Positions 33,229 through 46,165 of a stretch of 46,165 nt of DNA are shown here, piece by piece. The notes under the pieces are model-generated. The model did no database searches. It was not told the DNA's origin and saw nothing but the letters and a program-made list of their open reading frames with translations. Each line of letters starts with the position of its first letter. Position 1 is the stretch's first letter. Source of the DNA: Acanthamoeba castellanii str. Neff (Eukaryota; Discosea; Longamoebia; Acanthamoebidae); NCBI RefSeq assembly GCF_000313135.1, contig NW_004457496.1, positions 1 through 46,165 of the forward strand, in the 5' to 3' direction. A program made the translations under genes and the position numbers.

Positions 33229-34755
33229 TTATTCGGAGGCGACGGAGGGGTGGACAGGAAGACCGGCGGCGGGGCGGTACCACGAGGGTACGTCCGCACC
33301 ACGCATGCCGTAGTGGTAATCCATCAACAGCTCCGCCCCATCCTCTAATACCACCGCCCACCGGTTTCAGTTATCATTCACTGTGTGTCGTGTCGTGTCG
33401 TGTCGTGTCGTGTCGTGTCGTGTCGTGTCGTGCCGGAATTTGGGTACCCAAATCATCGGCGGCCACGATCACCATGCCCGACATGACAACTCCGTCCGCA
33501 CCCGCGTCGCCCTCGTGGCGTCGGGGGAGGAAGTAGACGTTGGGAATGTGTCGGCGCAGGTGGTCGTGGGCATCGAGGTCGGCCGCTAGGAAGTCGAACG
33601 GCAGCGAGACTACGTTGGGCCGTCGGTCGGCCGGCGGGTGGTTCACCAGATGCCCCACCGCGTAGGAATTCGCAAACACCTCCGCAAAATCGATCTTGTC
33701 CCCTGCACGATCGTCATCATCACGGGGTCAGCTTGCGTGCTTAGGCATGTTGTGTGTGTATATGTGTGTGTGGTGTGTGGTGTGTGTGTCGTGTGTGTCG
33801 TGTGTGTCGTGTGTGTGGTGTGGTGTGTGTGTCACCTGAAGGTGGTTGCTGGCGAGGGTGATCTCGGGACCAGGCAGCGAGGAACGCCTGTCGTGAGCTG
33901 CCCTTGCTGCTCGCATCTATCAACATCTGTTGGCCAACCGCAGCGCATGCGATGAGAGAAAAGCCTCAAGGCGATGCCAAGCGGCTTGCGTGTCACTTTG
34001 TGTTGTCCTTACCTTGTCCGAACGGAACGCGAGGTAGTCGTTGTCGGTGTAGATGTGCGGGTAGACCAGCGGCAGATCCGACTCGGCGTAGACGCACCCC
34101 GGGTAGAACGCCACCACCGTACCCCTACTCGCTTTCCCCTGTTTTGTGTTCGTTTGCGTGATTAACGAAAGTCGATGGTTGTGTAGAGCCCCTTTGCTGA
34201 CTGCACACCTGGATGAAGACGCCCTCGCCAGCGCCGGAGATGGACGAAGGTCGCTTGGCCAGAGTGAAGCCGCACGAGGGAGAAGCGGGTAGAGGCTTCG
34301 CCGCGGTGGGCTTCTTCATGAAGAACTTGGCCTGCTTGGCCAGTGTCACCAAATCCCCAAGGCTGCAGGCCACGCGCACGACGCACACGACACACGACAC
34401 ACGACACGCGCTGAGCATGTGGGCTGGAGTGATTGGTGGATGGTGGTATCAGCTGTACCTGTAGCCGGGTGGTGCAGCGACGCCGCGCTCATGGAGAAAG
34501 GCTTCGAGGCGCTCACGGGAAAGCGAGTTCAAGTCCACCTCGCCCCTCAACGACGCCGGTGGCGCCTGCACGACCGCTCACCAGCAGGGCGAGTCACGTG
34601 AGTTCTTGCGATTTATTGTGCGCAGGAGGAGGGCAAGTTGCCCGCGGTACCTCGGTAGTGGAGTCTTCAGCAGAAGTCGCCAGCTCGTGAGCGCACTTCA
34701 GCAGCGCCTCTACGCGCGGCCACAAGGCGTTGTGCTGCGTTCCCATGTGCTCCAT
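33229..34755 (-). CDS. SETD9-like SET-domain protein
   Basis: This is a putative protein lysine methyltransferase. The ATG at 34753-34755 opens MEHMGTQHNALWPRVEALL. Exons follow at about 34480-34575 (VDLNSLSRERLEAFLHERG), 34210-34365 (KPLPASPSCGFTLAKRPSS, then SGAGEGVFIQ), 34017-34112 (GTVVAFYPGCVYAESDLPLV), 33840-33925, 33450-33705 and the last exon at 33229-33346. The SET domain is split by these introns. GEGVFI and GTVVAFYPG form its start, and YAVGHLVNHPPADRRPNV carries the N-H and P-N residues of the AdoMet pocket. GAELLMDYHYG is the final E-L-x-x-x-Y motif. The last splice works only with acceptor TATTAG at 33347, giving DDLEDGAELL; other acceptors meet an in-frame TGA. The NHPP variant and the ELLMDY ending suggest the SETD9 group rather than histone SET families. 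Substrate unknown. Confidence 0.78.
33387..33432. repeat. TCGTG pentamer array in the last intron of the SETD9-like gene
   Basis: About nine tandem copies of TCGTG occupy half of the final intron. In the sense direction they read CACGA. Confidence 0.9.
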
Positions 34756-35153
34756 CTTCAAACAATGCTTAAATCCCGAACTTTCAATTCGGCGCTACGA
34801 CAAGATTACGGCTCGTGATCTTGTCCGCACTCTCATTTTCTATTTCTTTTTTCTTTTGGTTTTCGCGCCAAAAGAACGTGGCGGTAAATTAAAATGATTT
34901 TATTTTATTAAGGAGGCAACCAATGACGCGCCTTTTGACGGCTCACGTAGAAAGGAAAGTGGCGACTAAAAAGAAAACAGGGGCCAGACGAACCGGTGGT
35001 CGGGAGTTGGGTGGGTTGTGAAGAAAGACGAGAAGATCGACCCTTGTGCCAAAGGAGGAGGAAGGCAACAGGGAGTGTGGAAGAGAAAAAAAGAGAGAGG
35101 AAGAAGTGGATCTAGAATAGAGGTGAGAGAGATCTTCCACAACACACAGAAGA
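34756..35153. promoter_or_regulatory. divergent promoter region of SETD9-like and secreted-protein genes
   Basis: This is 398 bp between two outward start codons. It has an A/T-rich block (about 34840-34915) and an A/G-rich block (about 35010-35110). No gene was seen. Confidence 0.5.
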
Positions 35154-38100
35154 ATGAGGAGGGCACTTCTCATTTTCGTCCTGTTCGCCACCCTGGCCCT
35201 TCTTGATGTTCGACCGGTCACTGCCGATGGTGAGAGTCTCCCCTCACCACCTTGAAGATGGGAAGAAGGAGATCGCCACATATCTTTCACCTCTGTGGTG
35301 ATCCTGATGATCACCGCCCCCTCGCTCACTTCTCAATCGTTCTCTCTCTATCTTTATCTCTCCCTCGCCTCTACTCTTCACTGCCGCATCTTTGCTTGGT
35401 TTGTTCGACGATCATCAACAACTCATTTTCTTCTTCTGCTGTTGATGAAATGGTGGTGGTGAACAGAGACCATCACGGAGGAGCGTCAGGGCTGTTCCAA
35501 CTCCGCCCTTTGCGCCATCCCCGTGGCCGGTAACGGTCTCTACTCGCTTCTCTTCAACCCGCTGACCCAGGTCACAACATCGATCAGCCTCTTCTCGCCG
35601 CTCTACGACTCGATGAGCAACTTCACCCTCCAGGCCTGGGTCTACCTCACCCCCGTGACCCTCCCCGTCCCCAACGAGCGGCCCATCTTCTTCAAGGGTC
35701 TGTTCGCCCAGACCGGCCACAACGGCGTGCCCGCCTCAGTCGAGTTCTACGTCTATGTCAATAGCAACAACTTCGTCGGGTTCCGCATGGGCGGCGGAGG
35801 CACCAGCTACGGCTTCGACTTCACCGCCCCTTTCGCCCTCGGAAGCGATGTTTGGACGCAGGTGACGGTGACTCTCAACGCGCGCACGCGAGTGGCCTCC
35901 ATCTACGTCGACGGCGCGCTGCTGGCGGCGCAGAACTGGCTCCTCACCACGCCCTCCGGCCCCTACGCCGACGAGGTCGCCTCGCCTCGCGTGTTTGGCG
36001 AACGCATCCAGCTGGGTCTCTACTCCCAGTTCCAGGGGACGGTTCACCGCTTCGACGGTCGAATCGACGAGGTGCGCGTGTGGAACCGCGCCCTGAGCGC
36101 CGCCGAGATCAACGCCAACCTCAACAGTACGCCCTCCCCCTCTCCTCCTCTTATTCATCATCTTCATCTTCTTCTACATTCTCGGGGGGAGAGATGAACC
36201 AATATTCTCTACCGTCGTGTTGGCTTTGGGCGAGTGTATTGATTGGGTGGTGCGTGGTTGCATGGCAACAGAGGCCTTGGTGGGTGAGGAGGCGGGGTTG
36301 ATCTCGTACCACCCCATGAACGAGGGCACCGGCTCGACCTTCAACTCGCCGTGGCCCCTGTCCGACGGCCGCCAGGCCCCGGCCACCGTGCCCACCGTCA
36401 CCGGTACCATCGTGCCGCCCGAGACCCTGGTGTGGACTTCGTCCGAAGTGCAGGTCAACCACGCCAACACCTACTACGCCAAGCGGGGGCTGCCCGCAGA
36501 AGCGCCTAACCTGGGCGTCACCTTCAACCTCTACGCCATCGTGCCGCTTGGGTCCACCTCGGCGTCGAACCTGGCCTACTTTGTCCAGACCGCACCAAGC
36601 AACGGTAAGCTGTACTGGGAGGGCGTGCTGATCGACGAGACCTACGACGGCCCCGACATCAAGGGTAACCGCACCCACCCCTATCCCGAGCTGGTCTACA
36701 TGCCCAACGACGGCTTCACCGGCACGGACACGATGGAGTACCTGTCGTTCTACCGCGGCGGCGACTCGGAGCTCATTGCGGTGACCTTCACCACGGGCTG
36801 CCGGTGGATCGACAACTGCAACGTGTGCGAGGGCACCGTCGCCTGTGAGGGCTGTCTCGAGGCGCAGAAGGACGTGTGCGGCGTGTGCTTCGGCAACGGC
36901 ACGTCGTGCCTCGGCTGCGACAATGTGCCCAACTCGGGCAAGCAGTGGGACGAGTGCCAGGTGTGCGGCGGCCTCAACCGCGACAAGGACGCGTGCGGCG
37001 ATTGCTTCGGCAACGGCTCCAGGTGCGCTGGGTGCGACGGCGTGCCCAACTCCAACCTCGACTTCGACGCCTGCAACGAATGCGGCAGGAACAACGCCTC
37101 CATGGACGTGTGTGGCGTCTGCTTCGGCAACGGAACGTCGTGCCGTGGCTGCGACGGTCAGCCGCAGCGCGATCCGGCTCTCCGACGCATCATCGACGCG
37201 TGTGGCGTGTGCGCGCTGCCCGCCGATGCCAACTCGACGTGCCGAGGCTGCGACGGCAAGGTCTCCTTCCCGCCCAAGCTCACCGACTTGTGCGGCATCT
37301 GCGGGGGCAACAACACCGTGTGCCTGAGCGGCTGCGACAATTTGCCCAACTCGCGCGCGATCTTTGATGAGTGCGGCGTGTGCGGCGGCAATGGTGTGTC
37401 GTGCAAGGGCTGCGACGGCGTGCCCCAACGTGACCCGGCGCTGAGGGCCAAGGTCGACGAGTGCGGGGTGTGCGCCGGCAACGGCTCCACCTGCGCCGAC
37501 TGCGACGGAGTCCCCAACGGCCCCAACCCGCCCGACGTGTGCGGCGAGTGCGGCGGCAACGGCACCTCGTGCCTCGATTGCCTCGGCTGCCCGTTCGGCG
37601 ACGCCGTGCGCGACGTGTGCGGCGAGTGCAACGGCAACGACTCCACCTGCGCCGGCTGCGACAACGTGCCCGAGCCCAACCCTGTGCTGCGCAAGGTCAA
37701 GGATCTGTGCGGCACCTGTGGCGGCAACAACAGCGACTGCTCCCACGAGTGGTGCAACTCGACCATCCCCTTCTCTAAGTTCGACGCTTGCGGCGTGTGC
37801 GAGGGCGACAACTCGACCTGCCAGTGCACGTCTTACCGCAACCGGACGGTGGCCATGCTCGACTGCGTGCTGCTCGAGTGGACGCTGGCCAACGCCATGG
37901 CCGCGGTCGACGAGCAGCTCGCGCTGCTGGCAGACACCAGCCGCGGCCTCAACATGGTCGAGCTGGGCAGCCTGAACGCCGTCGTGGGCGACCAGATCAA
38001 GCAGCTCAACAGCTTCGCCACCGAGTGCTCCGAGGTCTACTGCAGCACGCTCTCGTCGGTCCTGGAGGAGATCGCTCGTGGTCGTCGACGACGTCCTCGA

Positions 38101-38244
38101 GGGCCGCCGACACCTCGAGACGCTCCGCCGCCACCACCGACTCAACCGGCACCATCTCTCGCTTCGCCGCCCTTCTCCCGCTATCAACCCATTGAGCTCG
38201 AGCCTCTTCACCAGGCTCTCTCTCGGAACACCCTTGTTGTATAG
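35154..38244 (+). CDS. secreted LamG-like lectin-fold protein with cysteine repeats
   Basis: Three exons (35154-35229, 35467-36126, 36272-38244) join to 902 residues. MRRALLIFVLFATLALLDVR is a signal peptide. Residues about 30-245 form a LamG/concanavalin-like jelly roll with FTLQAWVYLTP, WTQVTVTLNARTRVASIYVD and DGRIDEVRVWNRALSAAEIN. A domain at about 260-430 may be a cadherin-like fold (VYMPNDGFTGTDTMEYLSFY). From about 450 to 770 run some 13 repeats of D-x-C-G-x-C-x-G-N-x-[ST]-x-C-x-G-C-D. Most carry an N-x-[ST] sequon. A helical C-terminal part follows. The last ~55 residues are Arg/Pro-rich and unlike a secreted protein, so a missed intron or frameshift after about 38080 is possible. No membrane segment or GPI signal was seen. 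The protein is extracellular or cell-surface; its function is not known. Confidence 0.8.
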
Positions 38245-38634
38245 CATAGCAAAGTGCGTTCTGAAGAAAGGGCAGCCACTCCTTCCAAGCCCTCCCCTAC
38301 ACCTCCTTCCGCGCCTCTTCTTCTTCACTGCTCGACGCGCGCAACACGTCACACGGCCAGCTCCCACCCTCTCCTCCTCCTCCCAGCCATCTCCTTGCCT
38401 TCTTGTCCTCTTCTACGCTAACACGTGGCGCCATCGCCATGACTTCCCAAACCAACGAACTCCACTTCTACTTCACCCCTTCTTCTTCTACTTCTACGTC
38501 TTCGGTTTTCATTCTCTCTCCAATAAATAAGTCAGTACGGACCTCTCAAGGTGGGCCACCTTCAACCACATCAACCATCACAACCACAGGCGCTCACGTC
38601 GTCAATGATGGGCGGCGATGTAGTGAAGAGGGGG
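38245..38634. other. convergent intergenic, secreted-protein 3' end to ALG13 3' end
   Basis: CT-rich sequence with AATAAATAA at 38522-38530, a candidate poly(A) signal for the + strand gene. No gene was seen. Confidence 0.5.
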
Positions 38635-39473
38635 TCAGAAGAGAGAATCGACAAAGTGGGCAAAGGCGGAGGTGTCCGGTGGCGGCAACGGTCGGAGCTG
38701 ATCGAAGTCGGCCTGGCCCAGCAGGGCCAGCAGTTGATTCGGGGTCGTGTCGAAGACGTGCTTGGCCTGGCGTCGGGTCGTGTCGTGTGTCGTGTGTCGT
38801 GTGTCGTGTGTCGTGTGTCGTGTGTCGTGTGTCGTGTGTCGTGTGTCGTGTGTCGTGTGTCGTGTGTCGTGTGTCGTGTGTCGTGTGTCGTGTGTCGTGT
38901 GTCGTGTGTCGTGGCCACGTTAGACTTCACAGAACCCAGATCGTGAGCGGGAGTTGCGGGTGTGTGCATACCTGGCCCATGACCGAGGCGATCTCCATCT
39001 GGTGATTGTCCATCAGCTTGTCGTTCACAACCACCACCATCTTCTTCCCGATGGAGAGTCCCTCAAGTATCGTGCCCGAACCTGCGCTCGCCACCCATAG
39101 CACAGCACAGCCCACGACACGACACGAGTGAGAAGCCAGGATTGCGTGTAGAGCTACACCAAACCAAAGGCGCACCTGCGTGCGAGATGACGAGGGCAGC
39201 TTGGGCCAGGACGGAAGCGAAGGAGCTCGACATGGCGAAGGCCTGGTAGGCCAGCCCGTGCTCCTTGGCCAGCCGGGGCAGGTGAAGGGGTGCGTGGGCG
39301 GCGTGGGGTCCGTACTGCACGACCAGGGCCTCGTAGCCCCGCGCCACCACGGCCTCCACGAACGCTGCCGAGTCAACGACCTCGAGCAGGTCCTCGAACT
39401 TGGTCGAGCCCACCGTCACCAGCACCACGGACTTGCCCTCCACCGCGCTCGCCCCCTCATCTTGTACTTGCAT
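38635..39473 (-). CDS. ALG13: ALG13, catalytic subunit of UDP-GlcNAc transferase
   Basis: ALG13 pairs with membrane-bound ALG14 on the cytosolic ER face to add the second GlcNAc to dolichol-PP-GlcNAc. Three exons (39176-39473, 38972-39081, 38635-38766) give 179 residues, the normal size for a stand-alone ALG13. Family blocks are VVLVTVGSTKFEDLLEVV near the N-terminus, a Y-GPHAAHAP segment, and ISHAGSGTILEGLSIGKKMV across the first splice, which is the UDP-GlcNAc binding G-S-G-T-I-x-E motif. MVVVVNDKLMDNHQMEIAS follows. The C-terminus ends FAHFVDSLF. The second intron (38767-38971) is largely a heptamer repeat array. The chosen ATG is at 39471-39473; an in-frame ATG lies 39 bp upstream. The gene is divergent from SEC23, with 286 bp between start codons. 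Confidence 0.93.
38784..38913. repeat. TCGTGTG heptamer array in an ALG13 intron
   Basis: About 18 nearly perfect copies of TCGTGTG (130 bp) form the longest perfect array in the window, filling most of ALG13 intron 2. In the sense direction the unit reads CACACGA. Confidence 0.96.
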
Positions 39474-42647
<3,174 letters not shown>

Positions 42648-42809
42648 TAGAAGTAGAAGAAGCTCCACACTTTCACTTGCTCATCATCAGTTAGTTGTGT
42701 TTGTGTCTTCTTCTTCTTTGATAATACAACAGTTACACTATATAGTTAGAGAGTATGTTGATATTTTATGTACATGTTGGACAAAAATGCAGAAAATGTG
42801 TTACACGGC
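42648..42809. other. convergent intergenic spacer, SEC23 to CLU-domain gene
   Basis: This 162-bp A/T-rich spacer holds both 3' ends. No gene was seen. Confidence 0.6.
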
Positions 42810-45800
42810 TCAGCCGCTGAGTTGTTCGGCGCAGAACTGGAGGACGCGGGCCGAGGCGTCGGGTTGCTCCTCCTCGAGCGTGCTCGCCACGTCGCGGTAC
42901 TCGGCGGCCTGGCGTCGGAGAGTGCGCACCTTCGCCTGCCGCTCGGCGATCTCGTCGTCCGACCACAGCCGCTCGCCGCCGTTGGCGCCGTCGGCCGCCT
43001 GGGCCTCGAACGCGAATGCGACCTCGGCGTGTCGCTTTCGCTCTTGCTCCTCGTGGACGCGGCCCTCGAGCTTGTCGGCGTAGGCCTCCATCGCGGTGGC
43101 CAGCGAGTTGTAGGTGCCCGGCACCTGCTCGATCTCGAGGGCCTGCAGGTGCGACGTGATGGCCTTCTCGAACAGCTGCTCGGCATCCTGGTCTACTGTT
43201 GCTCCGCGGCACATTACACACATTCCATAGCAACACAGCGGAATTATCAGCTTCCATTAAAGGAAACGTGTCGTGTAGCATAGGAACGGTTGCAATGGAA
43301 CAATTAAAGCAGGTTGCTATGTACCGAAAGGCCGGCGCCGTGCTGCTTCGGCTTCGACTCGGCTCTAGGCCCAGAGACCACAGCATGTGCGAAGCGCGCG
43401 GCTTCTCGTCCAGCGCCCTCGTCAAGTGTTCGCTGCAACGACGACACAACGACACGTAAGAATCAAAGCGCTCCTAAAGAATGCGGGCGAGCTCGAGTAG
43501 CGTACTTGGCGCTGGTGAGCAGGCGGAGGGCCTCGTCGTCGTCGCACTCGGGGTTCATGGCCTCCATGAGGTAGAGGCTGGCGTCGATGGCGTGCACGAG
43601 AGGGAAGTGCTTGACCGAGGCCGTGATCTCCTCCACGTCGCCCGGCAGCACGCGCACCTGGAAGATGTTCTTCGTGAGCAGCTCGCGCTTGATCCGGTCC
43701 GTGAGCCGCAGAATGTTCCAGCGCTCGGCCAGCAGGAACACAAGCCGCAGCGACAAACTCCTAAACATCGGCAACGCACACGATGACACGACACACAATG
43801 TCAACACTCGACACGAGGTACACGACACACACATAGCACGACACGACACGACACGCAACGCATGGCACGCACGACACGCAACATGTCAAGCGGAACGCAC
43901 TTGCGGAGATCGTAGCTGGGCTTGCACTCGAGGGCGGTGAGAAGGCCGGGAAACTTCTTGGCGCTCACCCGCTTGATCTTCTTCTTCCAGAATCGATCGC
44001 TCTGCTTTCACGACACACACAACACGACACACGGCACACGGCACACGGCACGACACACGACGTACGACACACGACCCAATGAGACCTTGCAATGCGATGC
44101 GGGGGTCAATGGAAAAAAGTTGGGGAGAGAGTGGACGAAGTGGCATACCTCTCGGCTCGAGCCGAAGAAAATGTTGACGTGCTCGAGGACCAGGTCCTTG
44201 CACGACGACTCCGACGACACACCAATCGAATTCTTCACCGCTTTCCTGCGAAACGCAATATAAATGTAAAAATTAGAAATAAATAAATAAATATAAAAGG
44301 GGAATAAATAGTGAATGCGTTGTGTCGGTGGGTGGTACCTCATCTTGTAGCGGATCTGGTGCTTGATGCAGCGCGACATGGCCTCGGAGAGGAGCATGAT
44401 GCGCCAGTACTTGTTCTTGACCAGCTTGCGCAGCCGGCCGATGTGTCGCATGTTGATGCCCCGCCTGTGCATCTCGTACACCGTGTTGGTCTGCTTGTTG
44501 AGCTTGACCAGCAGGTAGTCCACGTCGTTCGCCTGCTTCTCAGAAAAAAGTCCCAAAATGTTGAAAAAAGGTGAGCATAAAAATAAACATTAAATCAGAG
44601 CATGAATTAAAAGTAATAAAGTAATAATCAGAATAAATATGACAATAATAAATAAAGAGTGAGCAAAAAAACAAAAAACAAAAAGGAAAAGGGCAACACA
44701 CCGCATCTTCTTTGAGCACGCGCTCGAAGAAGTCGGAGATGTCGGTGTCGTCGAGGTCGCGCGCTAGAGTGGGGATGACCTCGTCGAACATCTTCTTGGT
44801 AGCCTCCCGAATGTCGCGCTCGCTCGCCACGATGTCGTTGTCGTACTTGCTCCACCCTACGCAACACGCACGCAACACGCACGCAACACGCAACGCACAT
44901 CAACGATTTAGCTCCGGATTCAGATCAGACAGTCTTTGTTTTATGTCCGGTTCTGGGCGCGGGCGTACCGGTGAACGCGTCGGACGAGAGGGGCACGTGG
45001 AACTCCTTCACGATCTCGGGCCGCAGCATCTTGTAGAACACCGCCCGGTCAGCGTAGGCATCTGATTGTCTGCAGAACCTGGAATTCAGCCACCGCACAC
45101 ACCGCACACACCGCACACACCGCACACAGAGTAGTCGCTGGTGGTGGGGAGCCTCGTACGAGCTGGGCGGGGCCTCGGGGGGCATGAGGCGGGCAAAGTC
45201 GAGGAGATAGTAGCGGCCGTCGGTGCCCAGGTGGCCCTCGATGTCGCCCGGGCCGATGATCGGCACGCGCTCCTTGCCCACCGTGTGCTTCTTGAGGTTG
45301 AACATGCGGCCCACCTTCTCCATGGCCCGGTTGAGGGTCGGATCTGAGGCCACCACCGTCTTGCCGCCGTCGTCGGAGCCGTAGCGGAGCGAGGTGACAT
45401 CGAGCGGCAGCAGGCACATGGCCACCATACGGAAGCCCTTGTAGTCGATCTGCATTCCACACACATTCCACACCAATCACAACAGGGAATGTTAACATTG
45501 TATCTGGAATGTGCACAATGGTGTGCGTAATGTGTGTGTGTCGTGTGTGTCGTGTGTGTCGTGTGTGTCGCGCACCAGGGACATGAGGGGATGGCGAAGG
45601 GTGGTCATGAGCGACGGGGTGGCGAGGAGGCTGAGGCCCTGGAGCTCGAGCCCGGCGGCCTTCATGGCGTAGTCGTCGCGCGGCTTGTCGCCACCGTAGA
45701 GCCAGATCGGCGGCTTCTTGCTCAGCCTGGGGTCCTTGCAAAACTAGAAAGAAAAGGAAAGAAAAGTTAAAGAAACCGGATCAGCGCAGGTGGGAAGAGG

Positions 45801-46165
45801 GGGGTGGATGGCCGAACCTTGAAGAGGATGCCCTGCACCACATACTTTTTACCTCCGGCGATGCCGCCCACTTCGACGGGCTTGATCGTTTTCCTGCGAA
45901 TGGTGTCGGAGTTAAAAGAACGAAGCGCGTCAGGTGTGTGAATGGGGGGGGGGAAGTGAATGCGCGTACTTGCTGTCGTCGACGTTGAGCTCGTTGATGA
46001 TGACCTTGGCGTAGGTCTCCACATTGAATACAAAATCGTGCATCAAATTGGAAATCTCCTGCGCATCATTGGCAGACATATTCCAAATTCCCTGTAGTGC
46101 GTGTCGTGTCGTGCGTCAGTGCGTGTGTCGTGTCGTGTCGTGTCGTGTCGTGTCGTGTCGTGTCG
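42810..46165 (-). CDS. CLU-domain protein, 3' part (5' end outside window)
   Basis: The gene runs leftwards from beyond the right edge to a TGA at 42810-42812. About 12 exons are visible, the rightmost at about 45970-46093. Blocks in order: DAQEISNLMHDFVFNVETYA, PPIWLYGGDKPRDDYAMKAA (about 45690), IDYKGFRMVAMCLLPLDVTS (about 45430), LRYGSDDGGKTV, DIEGHLGTDGRYYLLDFARL (about 45220), and RRGINMRHIGRLRKLV (about 44440). The Y-x-G-F/Y-R, YGS-x-D-x-GKT, G-x-DGR-Y-LDFAR and G-I-N-M-R-x-x-G-R motifs define the CLU domain of the clustered-mitochondria family, which bind mRNAs for mitochondrial proteins in fungi, animals and plants. The part after the CLU domain has helices (VEEITASVKHFPLVHAIDAS, then a Lys/Glu-rich coiled segment) but no clear TPR array, so this may be a CLU-domain relative rather than the orthologue of CLU1/CLUH. 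Confidence 0.8.
46095..46165. repeat. TCGTG pentamer array at the right edge
   Basis: TCGTG units with a few changes run from about 46097 to the end of the window, perfect from about 46127. They lie in an intron of the CLU-domain gene and may continue outside. Confidence 0.9.

Noticed and set aside
32726..33313. A + strand frame starting [20 protein letters not shown]
   Set aside because: The start looks protein-like, but it overlaps the N-terminal exon of the ULK-like gene on the other strand and then runs into CT repeats and the GT microsatellite. No continuing exon was found.
36151..38367. A 738-codon open frame on the - strand opposite the secreted protein
   Set aside because: It mirrors the GC-rich cysteine repeats on the other strand. 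Its peptide is repetitive Val/Ala/His text with no domain, while the + strand frame has a signal peptide, a LamG-like fold and ordered cysteines.
38784..38913. Tandem repeat considered as a CRISPR array
   Set aside because: The units are 7 bp, contiguous and without spacers, and the region is eukaryotic intron sequence.
38571..38969. Open frames giving THDTRH or CVVCRVS peptides over the TCGTGTG array
   Set aside because: These are translations of a simple repeat inside an ALG13 intron. The array has no stop codons in several frames by composition only. The same applies to similar frames over other arrays.

Overview
The window reads as a GC-rich, intron-dense nuclear segment from an amoebozoan. 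Fourteen protein genes fit in 46 kb, most split into many short exons by introns of about 60-170 bp. Many introns are made almost wholly of GTGT/CGTGT or ACAC/ACGAC low-complexity sequence. This composition, the gene families present and the intron style fit Acanthamoeba, probably A. castellanii or a close relative. That is inference from style; no marker gene names the species. No rRNA, tRNA, CRISPR, transposon or viral gene was recognised.

Layout, left to right (strand): 5' part of a Zn2Cys6-type transcription factor (-, runs off the left edge); VPS16 (-); V-ATPase subunit C (+); TCF25/RQC1 homologue (+); NET-bromodomain AT-hook chromatin protein (+); ALG8 glucosyltransferase (-); paxillin-like LD/LIM adaptor with an assembly gap (+); RRP6/EXOSC10 exonuclease (+); ULK/ATG1-like kinase with a helical N-terminal extension (-); SETD9-like SET protein (-); secreted lectin-like protein with about 13 cysteine repeats (+); ALG13 (-); SEC23 (+); CLU-domain protein (-, runs off the right edge). 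Exon joins for V-ATPase C, TCF25, the bromodomain protein, RRP6, the secreted protein, ALG13 and SEC23 were worked by hand. Each gives an uninterrupted frame whose length is a multiple of three. Boundaries in the other genes are approximate.

The genes are ordinary single-copy housekeeping or regulatory genes rather than one operon-like system. Two themes recur. Endolysosome function is represented by VPS16 and V-ATPase C, which share one divergent promoter region. ER and secretory function is represented by ALG8, ALG13, SEC23 and a secreted protein whose repeats are rich in N-glycosylation sequons. ALG13 and SEC23 also share a short divergent region.

The most unusual points are: the NET-before-bromodomain order with an added Cys-rich module; a 5' splice-site consensus of GTAC(G) instead of GTRAGT; complementary G/T-rich and C/A-rich repeat introns within single pre-mRNAs; the N-terminal extension of the ULK-like kinase; the sequon-bearing cysteine repeats; and a gap whose stated size breaks the paxillin frame.
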